Origin: Roseococcus thiosulfatophilus
GTDB taxonomy: Bacteria; Pseudomonadota; Alphaproteobacteria; Acetobacterales; Acetobacteraceae
DNA: 64,000 bases
Assembly: GCF_017311575.1 (NCBI RefSeq)
Contig: NZ_JAFFQY010000011.1
Location: 124,001 to 188,000 of the forward strand
Reading direction: 5' to 3'
Part shown: piece after piece, positions 9,364 through 19,378 of the stretch
How positions within the stretch are numbered: the first letter of the stretch is position 1
Layout: every line of letters starts with the position of its first letter
The notes under the pieces: generated by a model
Told to the model about the DNA's origin: nothing
What the model saw: only the letters and a program-made list of their open reading frames with translations
Databases searched by the model: none
Made by a program: the position numbers and the translations under genes

Positions 9364-10712
9364 CGGCGCTGCCCCCCGCCCAGCCGGCGTTCCAGGTTCA
9401 TGCTGTATTGCGACATGGCGAAGCAGAACACGAAGTAGATCATCGTGATGAAGAAGAAGGGCTCGATGAAGAGGCCTAGCCAGCGCGTGTCCTCGCCCAC
9501 CGCCCGCGCCATGCTCAGCATGTCGAACAGGCCGATGATGGAAACCAGCGTGGTGTCCTTGAACAGCCCGATGAAGTTGCCGACGATGGCCGGGATCATG
9601 ATCTTGAGCGCCTGGGGCAGGATGATCAGCGTGGTGGACTGCCAGTAGCCCAGCCCCATGGCGGCCGCGGCCTCGTATTGGCCTTTCGGGATGGCCTGCA
9701 GCCCACCGCGCACGATCTCGGCCATGTAGGCGGCGGCGAAGAGGCAGACGGCCACGATGGCGCGCAGCAGCCGGTCCACCTCCACCCCCACCGGCAGGAA
9801 CAGCGGCAGCATGGTGTTGAACATGAACAGGATGGTGATGAGGGGGACGGAGCGGAACAGCTCGATGAAGGCCACGCAGAAGCCGCGGATCAGCGGCATG
9901 GAGGATCGCCGCCCCAGCGCCAGCATCACGCCCGCGGGCAGCGAGAAGGTGATGCCGATGCCCGAGATCACCATGGTCAGGAACAGCCCGCCCCAGAGCC
10001 GCGTGGGCACCTCCACCAGTTGCCAGCGGGAGACGATGACCAGCGCCGTGACGAACAGCGCGGCCCAGGCCAGCTGCCGAACCAGCCGCGCGCGCTCCGG
10101 GATGGGGTCGGGCCCCGCCAGGGTGCGGACCAGCAGCGCGAGGAAGGGCAGCCCCGTCCGCATCTCGCTGATGGCCGTCAGCCAGACCCAGAAGAAGGTG
10201 GCGAGGCTGCCCGCCACCAGCACCATCCAGATCCAGCCCTTCTCGCCGCCCAGGAAGAGGTAGGAGACGAGGAAGGGATACACCAGCACCGCCGTCAGCC
10301 CGATCGCGATCTTGGACTTCACCCGCGGCAGGAAGAGCGGCAGCGCCCAGAGCACCAGGATCAGCGCGCCCAGGTCAATGCGCCACACCTGGTCCTTGGG
10401 ATAGAGGCCGTAGATGAGGTTAGGCAGCCAGGCGATGACGCCCGGCCAGCAGGCGCCCGAACGCCCCACCGCATCGAGGCAGGCGCGGCGGTTGGGCGCC
10501 TCCCACACCGCGTTGATCAGCGCCCAGGAGATGATGGCCTCCAGGAACACATAGAGGATGTAGGCGCCCAGGAAGGTCAGGATCGTGTTCGGCACCGAGG
10601 AGAAGAGGTTGGCGCGCAGCCAGCCCATCACCCCCACCGTGCTGGGCGGCGGCGGCGCCGAGGGGCGCGGTGTGAAGACGAGGGGCGGCGTGGGCGTGTG
10701 GTCGGGGGCCAT
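9360..10712 (-). CDS. aapM: General amino-acid ABC transporter permease
   Basis: Inner-membrane permease, 450 residues. A proline-rich cytoplasmic N-terminus is followed by several hydrophobic segments and the C-terminal HisM-type permease domain with the loop [20 protein letters not shown] that contacts the ATPase. The long N-terminal extension with extra membrane segments is characteristic of AapM relative to HisM. It starts 3 nt after the aapQ stop and overlaps aapP. Confidence 0.94.
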   Translation of the reverse strand: MAPDHTPTPPLVFTPRPSAPPPPSTVGVMGWLRANLFSSVPNTILTFLGAYILYVFLEAIISWALINAVWEAPNRRACLDAVGRSGACWPGVIAWLPNLIYGLYPKDQVWRIDLGALILVLWALPLFLPRVKSKIAIGLTAVLVYPFLVSYLFLGGEKGWIWMVLVAGSLATFFWVWLTAISEMRTGLPFLALLVRTLAGPDPIPERARLVRQLAWAALFVTALVIVSRWQLVEVPTRLWGGLFLTMVISGIGITFSLPAGVMLALGRRSSMPLIRGFCVAFIELFRSVPLITILFMFNTMLPLFLPVGVEVDRLLRAIVAVCLFAAAYMAEIVRGGLQAIPKGQYEAAAAMGLGYWQSTTLIILPQALKIMIPAIVGNFIGLFKDTTLVSIIGLFDMLSMARAVGEDTRWLGLFIEPFFFITMIYFVFCFAMSQYSMNLERRLGGGQRR

Positions 10713-10715
10713 GGC

Positions 10716-11900
10716 TCAACGCTCCGTCAGCTGCATGCGGCGGTTGTAGAGGTTGAGCAGCCCCGACACGGCGAGGCTCACCACGCAATAGAAGGCCATA
10801 GTCATCGCCACGATCGGGATGGCGCGGCCCGACTGGTTGAGCGAGGTGTTCATCCACACGCTCACCAGGTCGGGGAAGCCGATCGCGATGGCGAGCGAGG
10901 AGTTCTTCGTCAGGTTCAGATACTGGCTGATGAGCGGCGGGATGATCACGCGCATGGCCTGGGGCAGGATGATGAAGCGCATGGTGCGGGAGGGCTTCAC
11001 GCCCAGCGCGCGCGCCGCCTCCGTCTGCCCATGCGCCACGGACTGGATGCCCGCGCGCACGATCTCCGCGATGAAGCAGGAGGTGTAGATGGACAGCGCC
11101 ACCACCAGCGCGCAGAAGGCCGGCGGCACGCTGATGCCGCCCACGAAGTTGAAGCCGCGCAGCGTCGGCCAGTCCCAGGTGAGCGGCGCGCCGCTGCCGT
11201 AGAAGACCGCGAGCGGCAGCAGGATGATGAGGGCGGTGGCGACGGTTCCGCCCGGGAAGATGCGCCCCGTGGCGCGGCGGCGGCGGTTGGACCACGTGAC
11301 GATCAGCACCGCGCCCAGGATCGCGACCAGCAGGGCGGCCAGCGTCCAGCCGAAGCCCTCCTGCGGCACGGGGCCCGGCATGTAGAAGCCGCGGTTGTTC
11401 AGGAAGAAGAGGCCGCCCCAGTCGATGCTCTCGCGCGGGCGGGGCAGCAGGTTGAAGACGCCGAAATACCACGCGATGATCTGCAGCAGCAGCGGCGTGT
11501 TCCGCAGCACCTCGATGTACCAGCGCGCCAGCGTCGCGATCAGCCAGTTGGTGGAAAGCCGCGCCAGCCCCACGATGAGCCCGATGATGGTGGCGAAGAC
11601 GATGCCGATGACGGCCACCAGCAAGGTGTTGGCGATGCCCACCTGGAACACGCGCAGATAGCTGTCGCCCTCCCGGTACGGGATCAGCGTGAAGGCGATG
11701 TTGAACCCGGCCGAGACGTCCAGGAAGTCGAACCCCGCGGACATGTTCCGCTGGGACATGTTCGTGATGGTGTTCGAGATCAGGTAGTAGAACAGGCCCG
11801 TGACGGCCAGAAACACGGCGGCCTGATAGACGAAGGCCCGCACGCCGGCATCATTGAGGAATGAGGCGCGCGGCGGCGCCGTGCTGGTGCTGCTGGACAT
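10716..11900 (-). CDS. aapQ: General amino-acid ABC transporter permease
   Basis: The second inner-membrane permease, 394 residues. The N-terminal membrane segment (about 24-45) is followed by a periplasmic region and the HisQ-type core with the loop EIVRAGIQSVAHGQTEAARA. A large insertion between early membrane segments is typical of AapQ. It is preceded by a 73-bp gap after aapJ containing a strong hairpin, which may set the ratio of binding protein to permease. Confidence 0.94.
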   Translation of the reverse strand: MSSSTSTAPPRASFLNDAGVRAFVYQAAVFLAVTGLFYYLISNTITNMSQRNMSAGFDFLDVSAGFNIAFTLIPYREGDSYLRVFQVGIANTLLVAVIGIVFATIIGLIVGLARLSTNWLIATLARWYIEVLRNTPLLLQIIAWYFGVFNLLPRPRESIDWGGLFFLNNRGFYMPGPVPQEGFGWTLAALLVAILGAVLIVTWSNRRRRATGRIFPGGTVATALIILLPLAVFYGSGAPLTWDWPTLRGFNFVGGISVPPAFCALVVALSIYTSCFIAEIVRAGIQSVAHGQTEAARALGVKPSRTMRFIILPQAMRVIIPPLISQYLNLTKNSSLAIAIGFPDLVSVWMNTSLNQSGRAIPIVAMTMAFYCVVSLAVSGLLNLYNRRMQLTER

Positions 11901-11925
11901 GCGGGGCCTGCTCCGGGGCTTGATG

Positions 11926-11950
11926 GGGGCCGCGCCCGGCGCGCGGCCCC
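11926..11950 (-). other. Intercistronic hairpin between aapJ and aapQ
   Basis: GGGGCCGCGC (11926-11935) and GCGCGGCCCC (11941-11950) form a perfect 10-bp stem with a 5-nt loop. There is no U-tract, so it is better read as an RNA-stability or partial attenuation element after the binding-protein gene than as a full terminator. Such hairpins are known after binding-protein genes of other ABC operons. Confidence 0.6.
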
Positions 11951-11973
11951 GTTCTGGCGTCAGGTGGCGCGGA

Positions 11974-12999
11974 TCACCGGAAGGGCATGGCGTACATCAG
12001 CCCGCCATTGGTCCAGAGCGCGTTCAGCGAGTTGGCGCGGGGAATGCCGATGGGCGTGTTGGCGCCCACATGGCGCTCATAGGCCTCGCCGTAGTTGCCG
12101 ATGTGGCGGATGACGCGGACCATGAAGTCGGCCGGCAAGCCCATCCCCTGGCCGATATTGCCCTCGGTGCCGAGCAGGCGGCGGATGCCGGGGTTGGTGG
12201 AGCGCTGCATCTCGGCAAGGTTGGCCTGGGTGACGCCCATCTCCTCCGCCTCGATCATCCCGTAGAGGACCCAGCGGACGATGTCGCCCCAGTTCTGGTC
12301 GCCATGGCGGACCACGGGGCCCAGCGGCTCCTTCGAGATGGTCTCGGGCAGGATCACGTGGTCGTTCGGGTTCGGGAAGGCGGCGCGGCGCGAGGCCAGG
12401 CCCGACTTGTCATTGGTGTAGGCGTCGCAGCCGCCGCCGAGATAGGTCTCGACCAGCACGTTGACGTTCTCGTTCGTCACCGCGCGGAAGGTCATGTTGT
12501 TGGCGCGGAAATAGTCGGCGAGGTTCAGCTCGGTCGTCGTGCCGGTCAGGACGCAGACCGTGGCGCCGTCGAGCTGGCGGGCCGAGGTGATGTTGGACGC
12601 GCGCGGCACCAGGAAGCCCTGGCCGTCATAGAAGTTCACGCCCGCGAATTCGAGGCCGAGCTGCGTGTCGCGCACCGCGGTCCAGGTGGTGGTGCGGGAG
12701 AGCATGTCGCTCTCGCCATTGGCGAGCGAGGTGAAGCGCACCGCCGAGGTCACGGACTGGTACTGCACGCGGTTGGGATCGTCGAAGATGGCGGCGGCGA
12801 CGGCGCGGCACATGTCCACGTCGAGGCCGGACCAGGTGCCATTCGCGGCCAGTGCGTAGAAGCCCGGGGTGGGCAGGCCCACCTGGCAGTTCAGGCTGCC
12901 GCGGGTGCGGACCTGTTGCAGCGTCTGCTGCGCGTAGGCGGCGGTGCTGACTGTCACCATCGCCGCGGCGGCGGCGAGGAGGGTGAGTCCCAGTTTCAT
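11974..12999 (-). CDS. aapJ: General amino-acid ABC transporter substrate-binding protein
   Basis: Periplasmic receptor of the Aap system. The 341-residue product has a Sec signal peptide (about 1-22, cleavage after AYA) and the family-3 solute-binding fold. AapJ-type segments include the N-terminal LNCQVGLPTPGF, the phrase GLDVDMCRAVAAAIF, and a C-terminal part resembling the glutamate/glutamine receptors. The ATG at 12999 is preferred over an upstream frame start at 13089 because it has GGGAG 8 nt upstream and a clean signal peptide. It is the first gene of the leftward aapJQMP operon. Confidence 0.95.
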   Translation of the reverse strand: MKLGLTLLAAAAAMVTVSTAAYAQQTLQQVRTRGSLNCQVGLPTPGFYALAANGTWSGLDVDMCRAVAAAIFDDPNRVQYQSVTSAVRFTSLANGESDMLSRTTTWTAVRDTQLGLEFAGVNFYDGQGFLVPRASNITSARQLDGATVCVLTGTTTELNLADYFRANNMTFRAVTNENVNVLVETYLGGGCDAYTNDKSGLASRRAAFPNPNDHVILPETISKEPLGPVVRHGDQNWGDIVRWVLYGMIEAEEMGVTQANLAEMQRSTNPGIRRLLGTEGNIGQGMGLPADFMVRVIRHIGNYGEAYERHVGANTPIGIPRANSLNALWTNGGLMYAMPFR

Positions 13000-13090
13000 T
13001 TGTTGCACTCCCAGACGTTGAAGGCAGTCACATGCGCCGAGGGCACATGCGGCCGTCTGCGCGGAAGGAAGCATGACGGTTGTCACCATC

Positions 13091-13103
13091 CCGGTTCAAC
13101 CGG
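13091..13103. promoter_or_regulatory. Palindrome upstream of aapJ, candidate operator
   Basis: CCGGTT-C-AACCGG is a perfect 6+6 inverted repeat with a 1-nt centre, about 92-104 bp upstream of the aapJ start codon. Its position fits an operator for a dimeric regulator, but no regulator gene is adjacent. Confidence 0.35.
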
Positions 13104-13469
13104 ATCGTGACGCTGCCGTGCATTTCCCAACCTCGCATGCCGGAACGATAGGAGGCGGCCGCGGCGGCTGCCATGCGCCTCTTGCCCGCGGCACGGGCGA
13201 ATATGTGCTGCCGGACGAGCGCATGCCGATGATCTGGTCAGTGGTCCGCATCCGCGCCGGAAAAGCGTGCAGATGGTGGCAGGGCATGCTGCGCGCGCCT
13301 TGTGTCATGGCGTCACGAGGGGAAATGAAGCGGCCCGCGCCTGCCCGATTCGGCGCTGAGTTGGCCGCCACCGACCAGTCAGCTGACAACAAGGCCCGCA
13401 CATCAGGAGGAAGCCGCGCCAGGCCATCTTGCGGTGAACTTGGCAGCCCGGCCGATATTCTGCGTTGAC

Positions 13470-13496
13470 GGCGGCCATGACCAAGCCATGGCCGCC
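13470..13496. other. Strong hairpin downstream of the dpp operon
   Basis: GGCGGCCATG (13470-13479) pairs perfectly with CATGGCCGCC (13487-13496) around a 7-nt loop. It follows the dppF stop by about 50 bp. There is no U-tract on either strand, so a terminator role is uncertain. Confidence 0.45.
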
Positions 13497-13522
13497 GTTA
13501 CTCACCTAGATTCTGGCGGGTT

Positions 13523-13542
13523 GGCCCCGGCTTCCCGGGGCC
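13523..13542 (-). other. Hairpin immediately after the dppF stop
   Basis: GGCCCCGG (13523-13530) and CCGGGGCC (13535-13542) form an 8-bp stem with a 4-nt loop, 5 nt beyond the dppF stop codon. It could protect the 3' end of the operon RNA. No U-tract follows. Confidence 0.45.
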
Positions 13543-13547
13543 TGCGT

Positions 13548-14543
13548 TCACCCGCGCAGGTGGCAGGACACCCAATGGCCAGGCGTGGACTCACGCAGTT
13601 CCGGCACCGTGTCCGCGCAGGGCGAAGGCTTCTTCGCGATGGGGCAGCGCGTGTGGAAATGGCAGCCCGAGGGCGGGCGCAGCGGGTTCGGCACGTCCCC
13701 CTGCAACATGATGCGCTTGCGCTTCACGGTCGGGTCCGGGATGGGCACGGCCGAGAGCAGCGCCTCGGTGTAGGGGTGCAGCGGGTTGGTGTAGAGGTCC
13801 CGCGCCGAGGCGATCTCGACGATGCGCCCCAGGTACATCACCGCCACGCGGTCGGAGGTGTGCTCCACCACGCTCAGGTCATGGGCGATGAAGAGGTAGG
13901 TGAGGCCCAGCTTCTCCTGGAGGTCCTCCAGCAGGTTCACCACCTGCGCCTGGATGGACACGTCCAGCGCCGAGACGGGCTCATCGCAGACCACGAGCTT
14001 GGGCGAGACGGCCAGCGCGCGGGCGATGCCGATGCGCTGCCGCTGCCCGCCCGAGAATTCATGCGGGAAGCGGCGCATCTGGTCGGCCTTGAGGCCCACC
14101 GTCTCCATCAGCTCCACCACCCGGTCCTCGCGCTCGCGCGCGGATTTCGCGAGGCCATGGATGACCAGCGCCTCGCCGATGATGGAGCCCACCGTCATGC
14201 GCGGGTTCAAGGACGCGAAGGGGTCCTGGAAGATGATCTGCATGTCCCGGCGCAGGCTGCCAAGCTGCTCGTTGTTGAGCGCGGTCACATCCTGGCCCTG
14301 GAACCAGACCTGGCCCGAGGTGGGCTCGATCAGCCGCAGGATCAGGCGGCCGGTGGTGGACTTGCCGCAGCCGCTCTCGCCCACGAGGCCGAGCGTCTCG
14401 CCGGGGTTGAGGGTGAAGCTGACATCGCTGACGGCGTGCACATGGTCCACGGTGCGCTGCAGCAGGCCGCCCTTCACCGGGAACTTCTTCACCAGGTTCT
14501 GGACGCGCAGGAGAGGTTCGGTCATGGGCGCGGAGGAATCCAT
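13548..14543 (-). CDS. dppF: Dipeptide/oligopeptide ABC transporter ATP-binding protein
   Basis: ATPase of a peptide importer, 331 residues. It has Walker [13 protein letters not shown], signature [15 protein letters not shown], Walker [15 protein letters not shown], and the C-terminal cysteine-containing oligopeptide domain ([19 protein letters not shown]) that holds an iron-sulfur cluster in this family. The ATG at 14543 overlaps the dppD stop as TGATG and is preferred over a GTG 12 nt earlier. Last gene of the M20-SBP-SBP-BCDF operon. Confidence 0.94.
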   Translation of the reverse strand: MDSSAPMTEPLLRVQNLVKKFPVKGGLLQRTVDHVHAVSDVSFTLNPGETLGLVGESGCGKSTTGRLILRLIEPTSGQVWFQGQDVTALNNEQLGSLRRDMQIIFQDPFASLNPRMTVGSIIGEALVIHGLAKSAREREDRVVELMETVGLKADQMRRFPHEFSGGQRQRIGIARALAVSPKLVVCDEPVSALDVSIQAQVVNLLEDLQEKLGLTYLFIAHDLSVVEHTSDRVAVMYLGRIVEIASARDLYTNPLHPYTEALLSAVPIPDPTVKRKRIMLQGDVPNPLRPPSGCHFHTRCPIAKKPSPCADTVPELRESTPGHWVSCHLRG

Positions 14544-15556
14544 CACAGAATGCACGCCGCCTTGTGGCCCGGCGCCTTCTCGACCAGCGGCGGTTCGGCG
14601 GCGAGGCAGGCCTCGGTCACGTAGCGGCAGCGCGCGGCGAAGCGGCAGCCCTTGGGCGGGTTCAGCAGGGAAGGCACGGTGCCGGGAATGGCCTCGAGCC
14701 GGGTGTGGGTCGTGGCCGCGAGGTCAATGCGCGGAATGGAGCGGATGAGGCCCTGGGTGTAGGGGTGGCGAGGGTTGGCGAAGAGGTCCTCGACCCGCGC
14801 CTCCTCCACCACCTTGCCCGCATACATCACCACCACGCGCTGCGCCGTCTCCGCCACCACCCCCATGGCGTGGGTGATGAGCATGACGGCCATGCCCAGG
14901 CGTTCCTTCATCTCGGTCAGCAGTTCGAGAATCTGGGCCTGGATGGTGACGTCGAGCGCGGTGGTCGGCTCATCCGCGATCAGCAGCTTCGGATTGCAGG
15001 ACAGCGCCATGGCGATCATGACGCGCTGGCGCATGCCGCCCGAGAACTGGTGCGGGTAGTCATGCACGCGGCGCTGCGGGCTCGGGATATTGACCAGCCG
15101 CAGCATGTCCGCCGCCCGCTCATAGGCCGCCTTCTTCGACAGGCCTTCATGGTGGCGCACCGTCTCGGCGATCTGGTGGCCCACCGTGTAGACGGGGTTG
15201 AGCGAGGTCATCGGCTCCTGGAAGACGATGCCGATCTGCTTGGAACGGATGGCGCGCATCTGCGCGGGCGTCATGGGGACGATGTCGCGCCCCTCGAACA
15301 TGATGCTGCCGGCCACGATCTGGCCGGGCGGCATCGCGATCAGCTTCAGCACCGTCATGGCGGTCACGGTCTTGCCGCAGCCACTCTCGCCCACCACGCA
15401 GACCGTCTCGCCACGGTCCACGCCGATGTCCACGCCGTCCACGGCGCGCACCATGCCGTCATCGGTGCGGAAATGCACCTTGAGGCCGCTGATCTCCAGC
15501 AGGCGCTGGCCCACCGCCGCGGGGGCGGTGCGCGCTTCGGTCGTGCTCGCGCTCAT
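14543..15556 (-). CDS. dppD: Dipeptide/oligopeptide ABC transporter ATP-binding protein
   Basis: The partner ATPase, 337 residues. It has Walker [13 protein letters not shown], signature [15 protein letters not shown], Walker [15 protein letters not shown], and a C-terminal cysteine-rich oligopeptide domain ([15 protein letters not shown]). Its start overlaps the dppC stop by 4 bp (ATGA), and its stop overlaps dppF. Confidence 0.94.
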   Translation of the reverse strand: MSASTTEARTAPAAVGQRLLEISGLKVHFRTDDGMVRAVDGVDIGVDRGETVCVVGESGCGKTVTAMTVLKLIAMPPGQIVAGSIMFEGRDIVPMTPAQMRAIRSKQIGIVFQEPMTSLNPVYTVGHQIAETVRHHEGLSKKAAYERAADMLRLVNIPSPQRRVHDYPHQFSGGMRQRVMIAMALSCNPKLLIADEPTTALDVTIQAQILELLTEMKERLGMAVMLITHAMGVVAETAQRVVVMYAGKVVEEARVEDLFANPRHPYTQGLIRSIPRIDLAATTHTRLEAIPGTVPSLLNPPKGCRFAARCRYVTEACLAAEPPLVEKAPGHKAACIL

Positions 15557-16512
15557 TTCACGCGCCTCGGGTCGAGGGCATCGCGCAGCCCGTCACCCAC
15601 GAAGTTGATGCTGAGCACCGTGAGGAAGATGGCGAGGCCGGGAAACAGCGCCCAATGCGGCGCGAAGTCGAGATTGTCCTTGGCATCGAACAGCAGTCGC
15701 CCCCAGGTCGGGATGTCGGGCGGGAAACCCAGGCCCAGGAAGGAGAGCGTGCTCTCCGCGATGATGGCGGCCGCCACGTCAATGGTGGCGGCGACGATGA
15801 CGGGCCCCAGCGCATTGGGCAGGATGTGCTTCCACACCAGCCGGAAGCGCGAGGCGCCGAGCGCGCGGGCGGCTTCCACGAACTCCTTCTCGCGCAGGGA
15901 GAAGAACTGCGCGCGCACCAGGCGCGCCACCTGCATCCAGTTGAACAACCCGATGATGGTGACGATGAGGATGAAGACGCCCATCTCCGGCCCCACCATG
16001 CCGGTCAGCGAATCACGGAACAGATAGATGATGAGCAGCAGCAGCGGCAGCTGCGGCAGGGAGAGGAACAGGTCCGTCAGCCACATCAGGGCCGCGTCGG
16101 TCTTCCCGCCGGCCATGCCGGCGACCGAACCCACCAGCACGCCCACGAAGACGGCCACGAACATCGCGGCGAATCCCACGGCGAGCGAGATCCGCCCGCC
16201 ATAGAGGATGCGTGCCAGCAGATCCTGCCCGAGGTCATCGGTGCCGAGCGGGTGGTCCCAGGAGGGGCCTTGCAGCCGCACCGAGAAATCAATGCCGTCA
16301 ATCGGAACCCGGTAGAAGAAGGGTCCGACCAGCACCGCCACGATCAGCGTGATCAAGATGCCGGAGCAGACAACCGCCAGCCGGTGCTTGCGGAAACGCC
16401 GCCATGCATCCTGCCAGGGCGAGATCGGCGGCCGCCGGGTCTCGGGCGCCACGAGGACGCCCGGGGCGCCCCCGGCGCTAACGGTAGCTGATACGGGGGT
16501 CGAGCCAGCCAT
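15553..16512 (-). CDS. dppC: Dipeptide/oligopeptide ABC transporter permease
   Basis: Inner-membrane permease of the DppC/OppC type, 319 residues. A soluble N-terminal tail with SPWQDAWRRFRKHRLA precedes the first membrane helix. The permease core has the ATPase-contacting loop FVEAARALGASRFRLVWKHI and the family phrase GTDDLGQDLLARILYGGR. Its start lies 35 bp inside the 3' end of dppB, an unusually long overlap that suggests coupled translation. Confidence 0.94.
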   Translation of the reverse strand: MAGSTPVSATVSAGGAPGVLVAPETRRPPISPWQDAWRRFRKHRLAVVCSGILITLIVAVLVGPFFYRVPIDGIDFSVRLQGPSWDHPLGTDDLGQDLLARILYGGRISLAVGFAAMFVAVFVGVLVGSVAGMAGGKTDAALMWLTDLFLSLPQLPLLLLIIYLFRDSLTGMVGPEMGVFILIVTIIGLFNWMQVARLVRAQFFSLREKEFVEAARALGASRFRLVWKHILPNALGPVIVAATIDVAAAIIAESTLSFLGLGFPPDIPTWGRLLFDAKDNLDFAPHWALFPGLAIFLTVLSINFVGDGLRDALDPRRVK

Positions 16513-17437
16513 AAATGATGTCCGCGAGCAGGTTGAAGAAGATGACGAGGCAGGCGAAGACGAAGGTCACGGCCATGATCACCGGCGTGTCATTGGCCAG
16601 GATCGCGCTGATCAGCAGCGAGCCGATGCCCGGCACGCGGAAGATCTGCTCCGTCACGATGGCGCCACCGAAGACGATGGGCATCTGCAGCGCCACCAGC
16701 GTCACCACGGGGATGAGCGCGTTGCGGACGACGTGGCGCGTGGTCACCCGGCCCTCGGGCAGGCCCTTGGCGCGCGCCGTGGTCACGTGGTCGAGCCGGA
16801 TCACGTCCAGCACGGCCGAGCGGACGAAACGCGTCCAGGCCGCGCCCTGGAACAGCCCCAGCACGAGCACCGGCATGATGGATTGCCGGATATGCTCCCA
16901 CCACCACTGCCAGCCCGTGGCCGTGATGTTGGTGTTGTAGACGAAGGGCAGCCAGCCGAGCCAGATCGAGAAGAACATGATGAACAGCAGGCCCGTGAAG
17001 AAGGTGGGCAGCGAGAAGCCCACGAAGGCCAGCGTGTTCACCACCTGGTCGAAGATGGAATAGGGCCGGGTCGCGGCCAGCACGCCCACGGGCAGCGCGA
17101 TGGCGAGTGCCAGGATCTGCGAGCTGCCGATGACGATCAGCGTCGTGGGCAGGCGTTGCAGGATCAGCTGATCCACATTGATGCGGCTGACGAAGGAGAA
17201 GCCCCATTCGCCCTGCAACATGGCGAAGAGCCAGCGGAAGTAGCGGATGTAGATGGGGTCATCCATGCCGAGCGAGGCGCGCAGCTGCATGCGCACCTCG
17301 GGCGGGATGGCGGGGTTCGTCGCCAGCTCCTCGAAGGGATCTCCAGGAGCCAGCGCGAGCACGGTGAAGAGGATGACGCTGATCCCGAGCAGGCTCGGGA
17401 TCGCGATCATCAAACGACGGATCAGATACTGGGTCAC
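16478..17437 (-). CDS. dppB: Dipeptide/oligopeptide ABC transporter permease
   Basis: Inner-membrane permease of the DppB/OppB type, 319 residues. It opens with the typical YLIRRLMIAIPSLLGISVI first helix and the periplasmic phrase LAPGDPFEEL. The coupling loop is TTARAKGLPEGRVTTRHVVR. The start codon is GTG, 9 nt after the stop of the preceding binding-protein gene. The end overlaps dppC by 35 bp. Confidence 0.94.
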   Translation of the reverse strand: MTQYLIRRLMIAIPSLLGISVILFTVLALAPGDPFEELATNPAIPPEVRMQLRASLGMDDPIYIRYFRWLFAMLQGEWGFSFVSRINVDQLILQRLPTTLIVIGSSQILALAIALPVGVLAATRPYSIFDQVVNTLAFVGFSLPTFFTGLLFIMFFSIWLGWLPFVYNTNITATGWQWWWEHIRQSIMPVLVLGLFQGAAWTRFVRSAVLDVIRLDHVTTARAKGLPEGRVTTRHVVRNALIPVVTLVALQMPIVFGGAIVTEQIFRVPGIGSLLISAILANDTPVIMAVTFVFACLVIFFNLLADIIYGWLDPRISYR

Positions 17438-17446
17438 GTGCGGAAA

Positions 17447-19249
17447 TCAGCCCTCACGGAACCAGTCGGCGAGCAGCCAATGCGTGTTGTCCCACGCGCT
17501 CAGCACCGGGCGCAGGTTCAGCAGGCTGCCCGAGGTGAGCGGCCGCTTCACCAGCGGGATGATGTGGTTGCTGCCCACGATCAGGTCGTTCATGCGGATG
17601 AACATCTCGGCCCGCTTCACGGGGTCGAGCTCGTTCTCGGCCTGACGGAAGATGTTGTCGTATTCCTCGTTCCGCCAGCGGACGATGTTGCGGCCCTGCC
17701 AGTTGTTCGCCCGCTGCGACACTTCCCAGGAGACGTACTGGTTCATGAAGCGCTGCGGGTCGGCCTGCGGCATGGTGGTCGTGTACATCTGCATGTCGGC
17801 CCAGAACTTCCCGAAGGTATCCGGATTGCCGACATCCGCCGAGAAGAACACCGAGGCCGTCACCGACTTCAGATCGAGGTTGATGCCCGCGCGCTGCGCC
17901 GCCTGGCGGTAGATCGCCTGGGTACGCTGGCGCGGCGCGTTGACCGAGGTCTGGTAGACGAAGGAGAGCCGCACGCCATCCTTCGCGCGCACGCCGTCGC
18001 GGCCGCGCACCCAGCCCGCCGCGTCCAGGATCTCGTTGGCGCGCTGCACGTTGAACTCGTGCCGCGTGTTCTGCGAGACGAAGCGCGGGGGGTTGTTCAG
18101 GAAGTTGGAGGTGGCGGGGCCGCTGCGGCCATAGATGAACTGCTGCAGCGCGTTGCGGTCGATCAGCAGGGCCATCGCCTGGCGCACCGCCGGGTCGCGG
18201 AAGGCCGGGTGCTGCGTGCTGATATGCGCGCGCTCGCCCTCGACCTCGCGGTGCGGGTCGGTGACGTTGAGCTGCACGAACTCGATGCTGCCGCCATCCA
18301 CGATGTTCACGCGGCCGCGGTTGGCGGCCTCGAGGCGACGGAGCAGCTCATCCTCGACCTGAAGGTTCCAGGCGTAGTCGAAGTCGCCGGTCTGCAGCAC
18401 GGCGCGCGCGGCCGAGACCGCATCGCCGCCGCCCTTCACCTCGATCGTGTCGAAGAAGGGGCGGTTCTCGCCGTGATAATTGGGGTTCAGCGCGCCGATC
18501 AGGTTGTCGCCGGGCGCGAAGCTGACGAAGCGATAGGGGCCGGTGCCCACGGGGCGCAGGTTGGTGGGGGCATCGCGCGCGGTGGCGCCGCGGAAGCCGC
18601 CGAAGAGGTGCTGCGGGATGATGCAGCCGGCCGAGGCCACGAAGGCGTCGGCCCAGAAGGGCGTCGGCCGCTCGAACTCCACGCGCACCGTGTGGCTGTC
18701 CACCTTCACCACGTTCACGTCGCGGTAGCTGCCGCTGGTGGTCGTGGCATTGGCCGGGTCGCGGGCATACTCCCAGGTGAAGACGACGTCGTCGGCGGTG
18801 AAGTCCTGGCCGTCATGCCACTTCACGCCGCGCTTCAGCTTCCAGGTGACGGCCCTGCCGTCCTCGCGCAGCCCGCCATTCTCGATGGAGGGGATCTCGG
18901 CGGCCAGGATGGGCACCAGCGTGCCGTCCGTGGCCCAGCCGGCCAGCGGCTCGTAGAAGACGCGGCTCGATTCCTGGTTGGTCGTGCCCACCGCGAAATG
19001 CGGGTTCAGCAGGGTGGAGGCCTGCCAGTAGAGGATGCGAAGCGCCCCGCCGCCGCCGCGCCGCGTGGGGGTATAGGCCGGGATCGAGCCCGCCTGCGCC
19101 TGGGCCGAGCCCGCGCCCGCGATGGCCAGAAGCTGCGTCGCCATCGGCGCCGTCATGCCCAGCGCCACCATGCGCGTGACGAAACCGCGGCGCGACAGCG
19201 AACCACGCTTCACGCGCCCGATCATCTGGCGCAGATCATCTTCTCTCAT
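17447..19249 (-). CDS. Peptide ABC transporter substrate-binding protein (copy 1, Tat-type signal)
   Basis: Family-5 solute-binding protein, 600 residues, delivering peptides or similar ligands to DppBCDF. The N-terminus has a twin-arginine motif (SRRGFVTR) before the hydrophobic segment, so Tat export is likely. The mature protein has the SBP_bac_5 core, including WKLKRGVKWHDGQDFTADDV and GTGPYRFVSFAPGDN. It is strongly similar over its whole length to the next gene upstream. GGGAGAG lies 5 nt before the ATG. Ligand unknown; the M20 amidohydrolase at the operon head suggests N-acylated amino acids or peptides. Confidence 0.93.
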   Translation of the reverse strand: MREDDLRQMIGRVKRGSLSRRGFVTRMVALGMTAPMATQLLAIAGAGSAQAQAGSIPAYTPTRRGGGGALRILYWQASTLLNPHFAVGTTNQESSRVFYEPLAGWATDGTLVPILAAEIPSIENGGLREDGRAVTWKLKRGVKWHDGQDFTADDVVFTWEYARDPANATTTSGSYRDVNVVKVDSHTVRVEFERPTPFWADAFVASAGCIIPQHLFGGFRGATARDAPTNLRPVGTGPYRFVSFAPGDNLIGALNPNYHGENRPFFDTIEVKGGGDAVSAARAVLQTGDFDYAWNLQVEDELLRRLEAANRGRVNIVDGGSIEFVQLNVTDPHREVEGERAHISTQHPAFRDPAVRQAMALLIDRNALQQFIYGRSGPATSNFLNNPPRFVSQNTRHEFNVQRANEILDAAGWVRGRDGVRAKDGVRLSFVYQTSVNAPRQRTQAIYRQAAQRAGINLDLKSVTASVFFSADVGNPDTFGKFWADMQMYTTTMPQADPQRFMNQYVSWEVSQRANNWQGRNIVRWRNEEYDNIFRQAENELDPVKRAEMFIRMNDLIVGSNHIIPLVKRPLTSGSLLNLRPVLSAWDNTHWLLADWFREG

Positions 19250-19378
19250 CTAACTCTCCCAGATCACAGCCTTGCCCAAGCCGCCGGTTTCTCGCCGGTC
19301 GGTGGGGTCGCCTCTTCCTGGACCAAGGCTATAGCACCGCCCACGGCGCGCACCACCCTTTTGTGAACACCGCGTGAT

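Larger units (their letters stand above)
13000..13547. other. 548-bp intergenic region upstream of aapJ
   Basis: It lies between the start of aapJ and the end of dppF. I see no credible gene: open frames on both strands lack family features and ribosome sites. It holds the aap promoter region, including a palindrome at 13091-13103, and two hairpins near the dppF end (13470-13496 and 13523-13542). No strong -35/-10 pair is recognisable. Confidence 0.5.

Noticed and set aside
13073-13505. Short open frames in the gap upstream of aapJ
   Set aside because: They lack ribosome sites and recognisable features and contradict each other in strand and frame.
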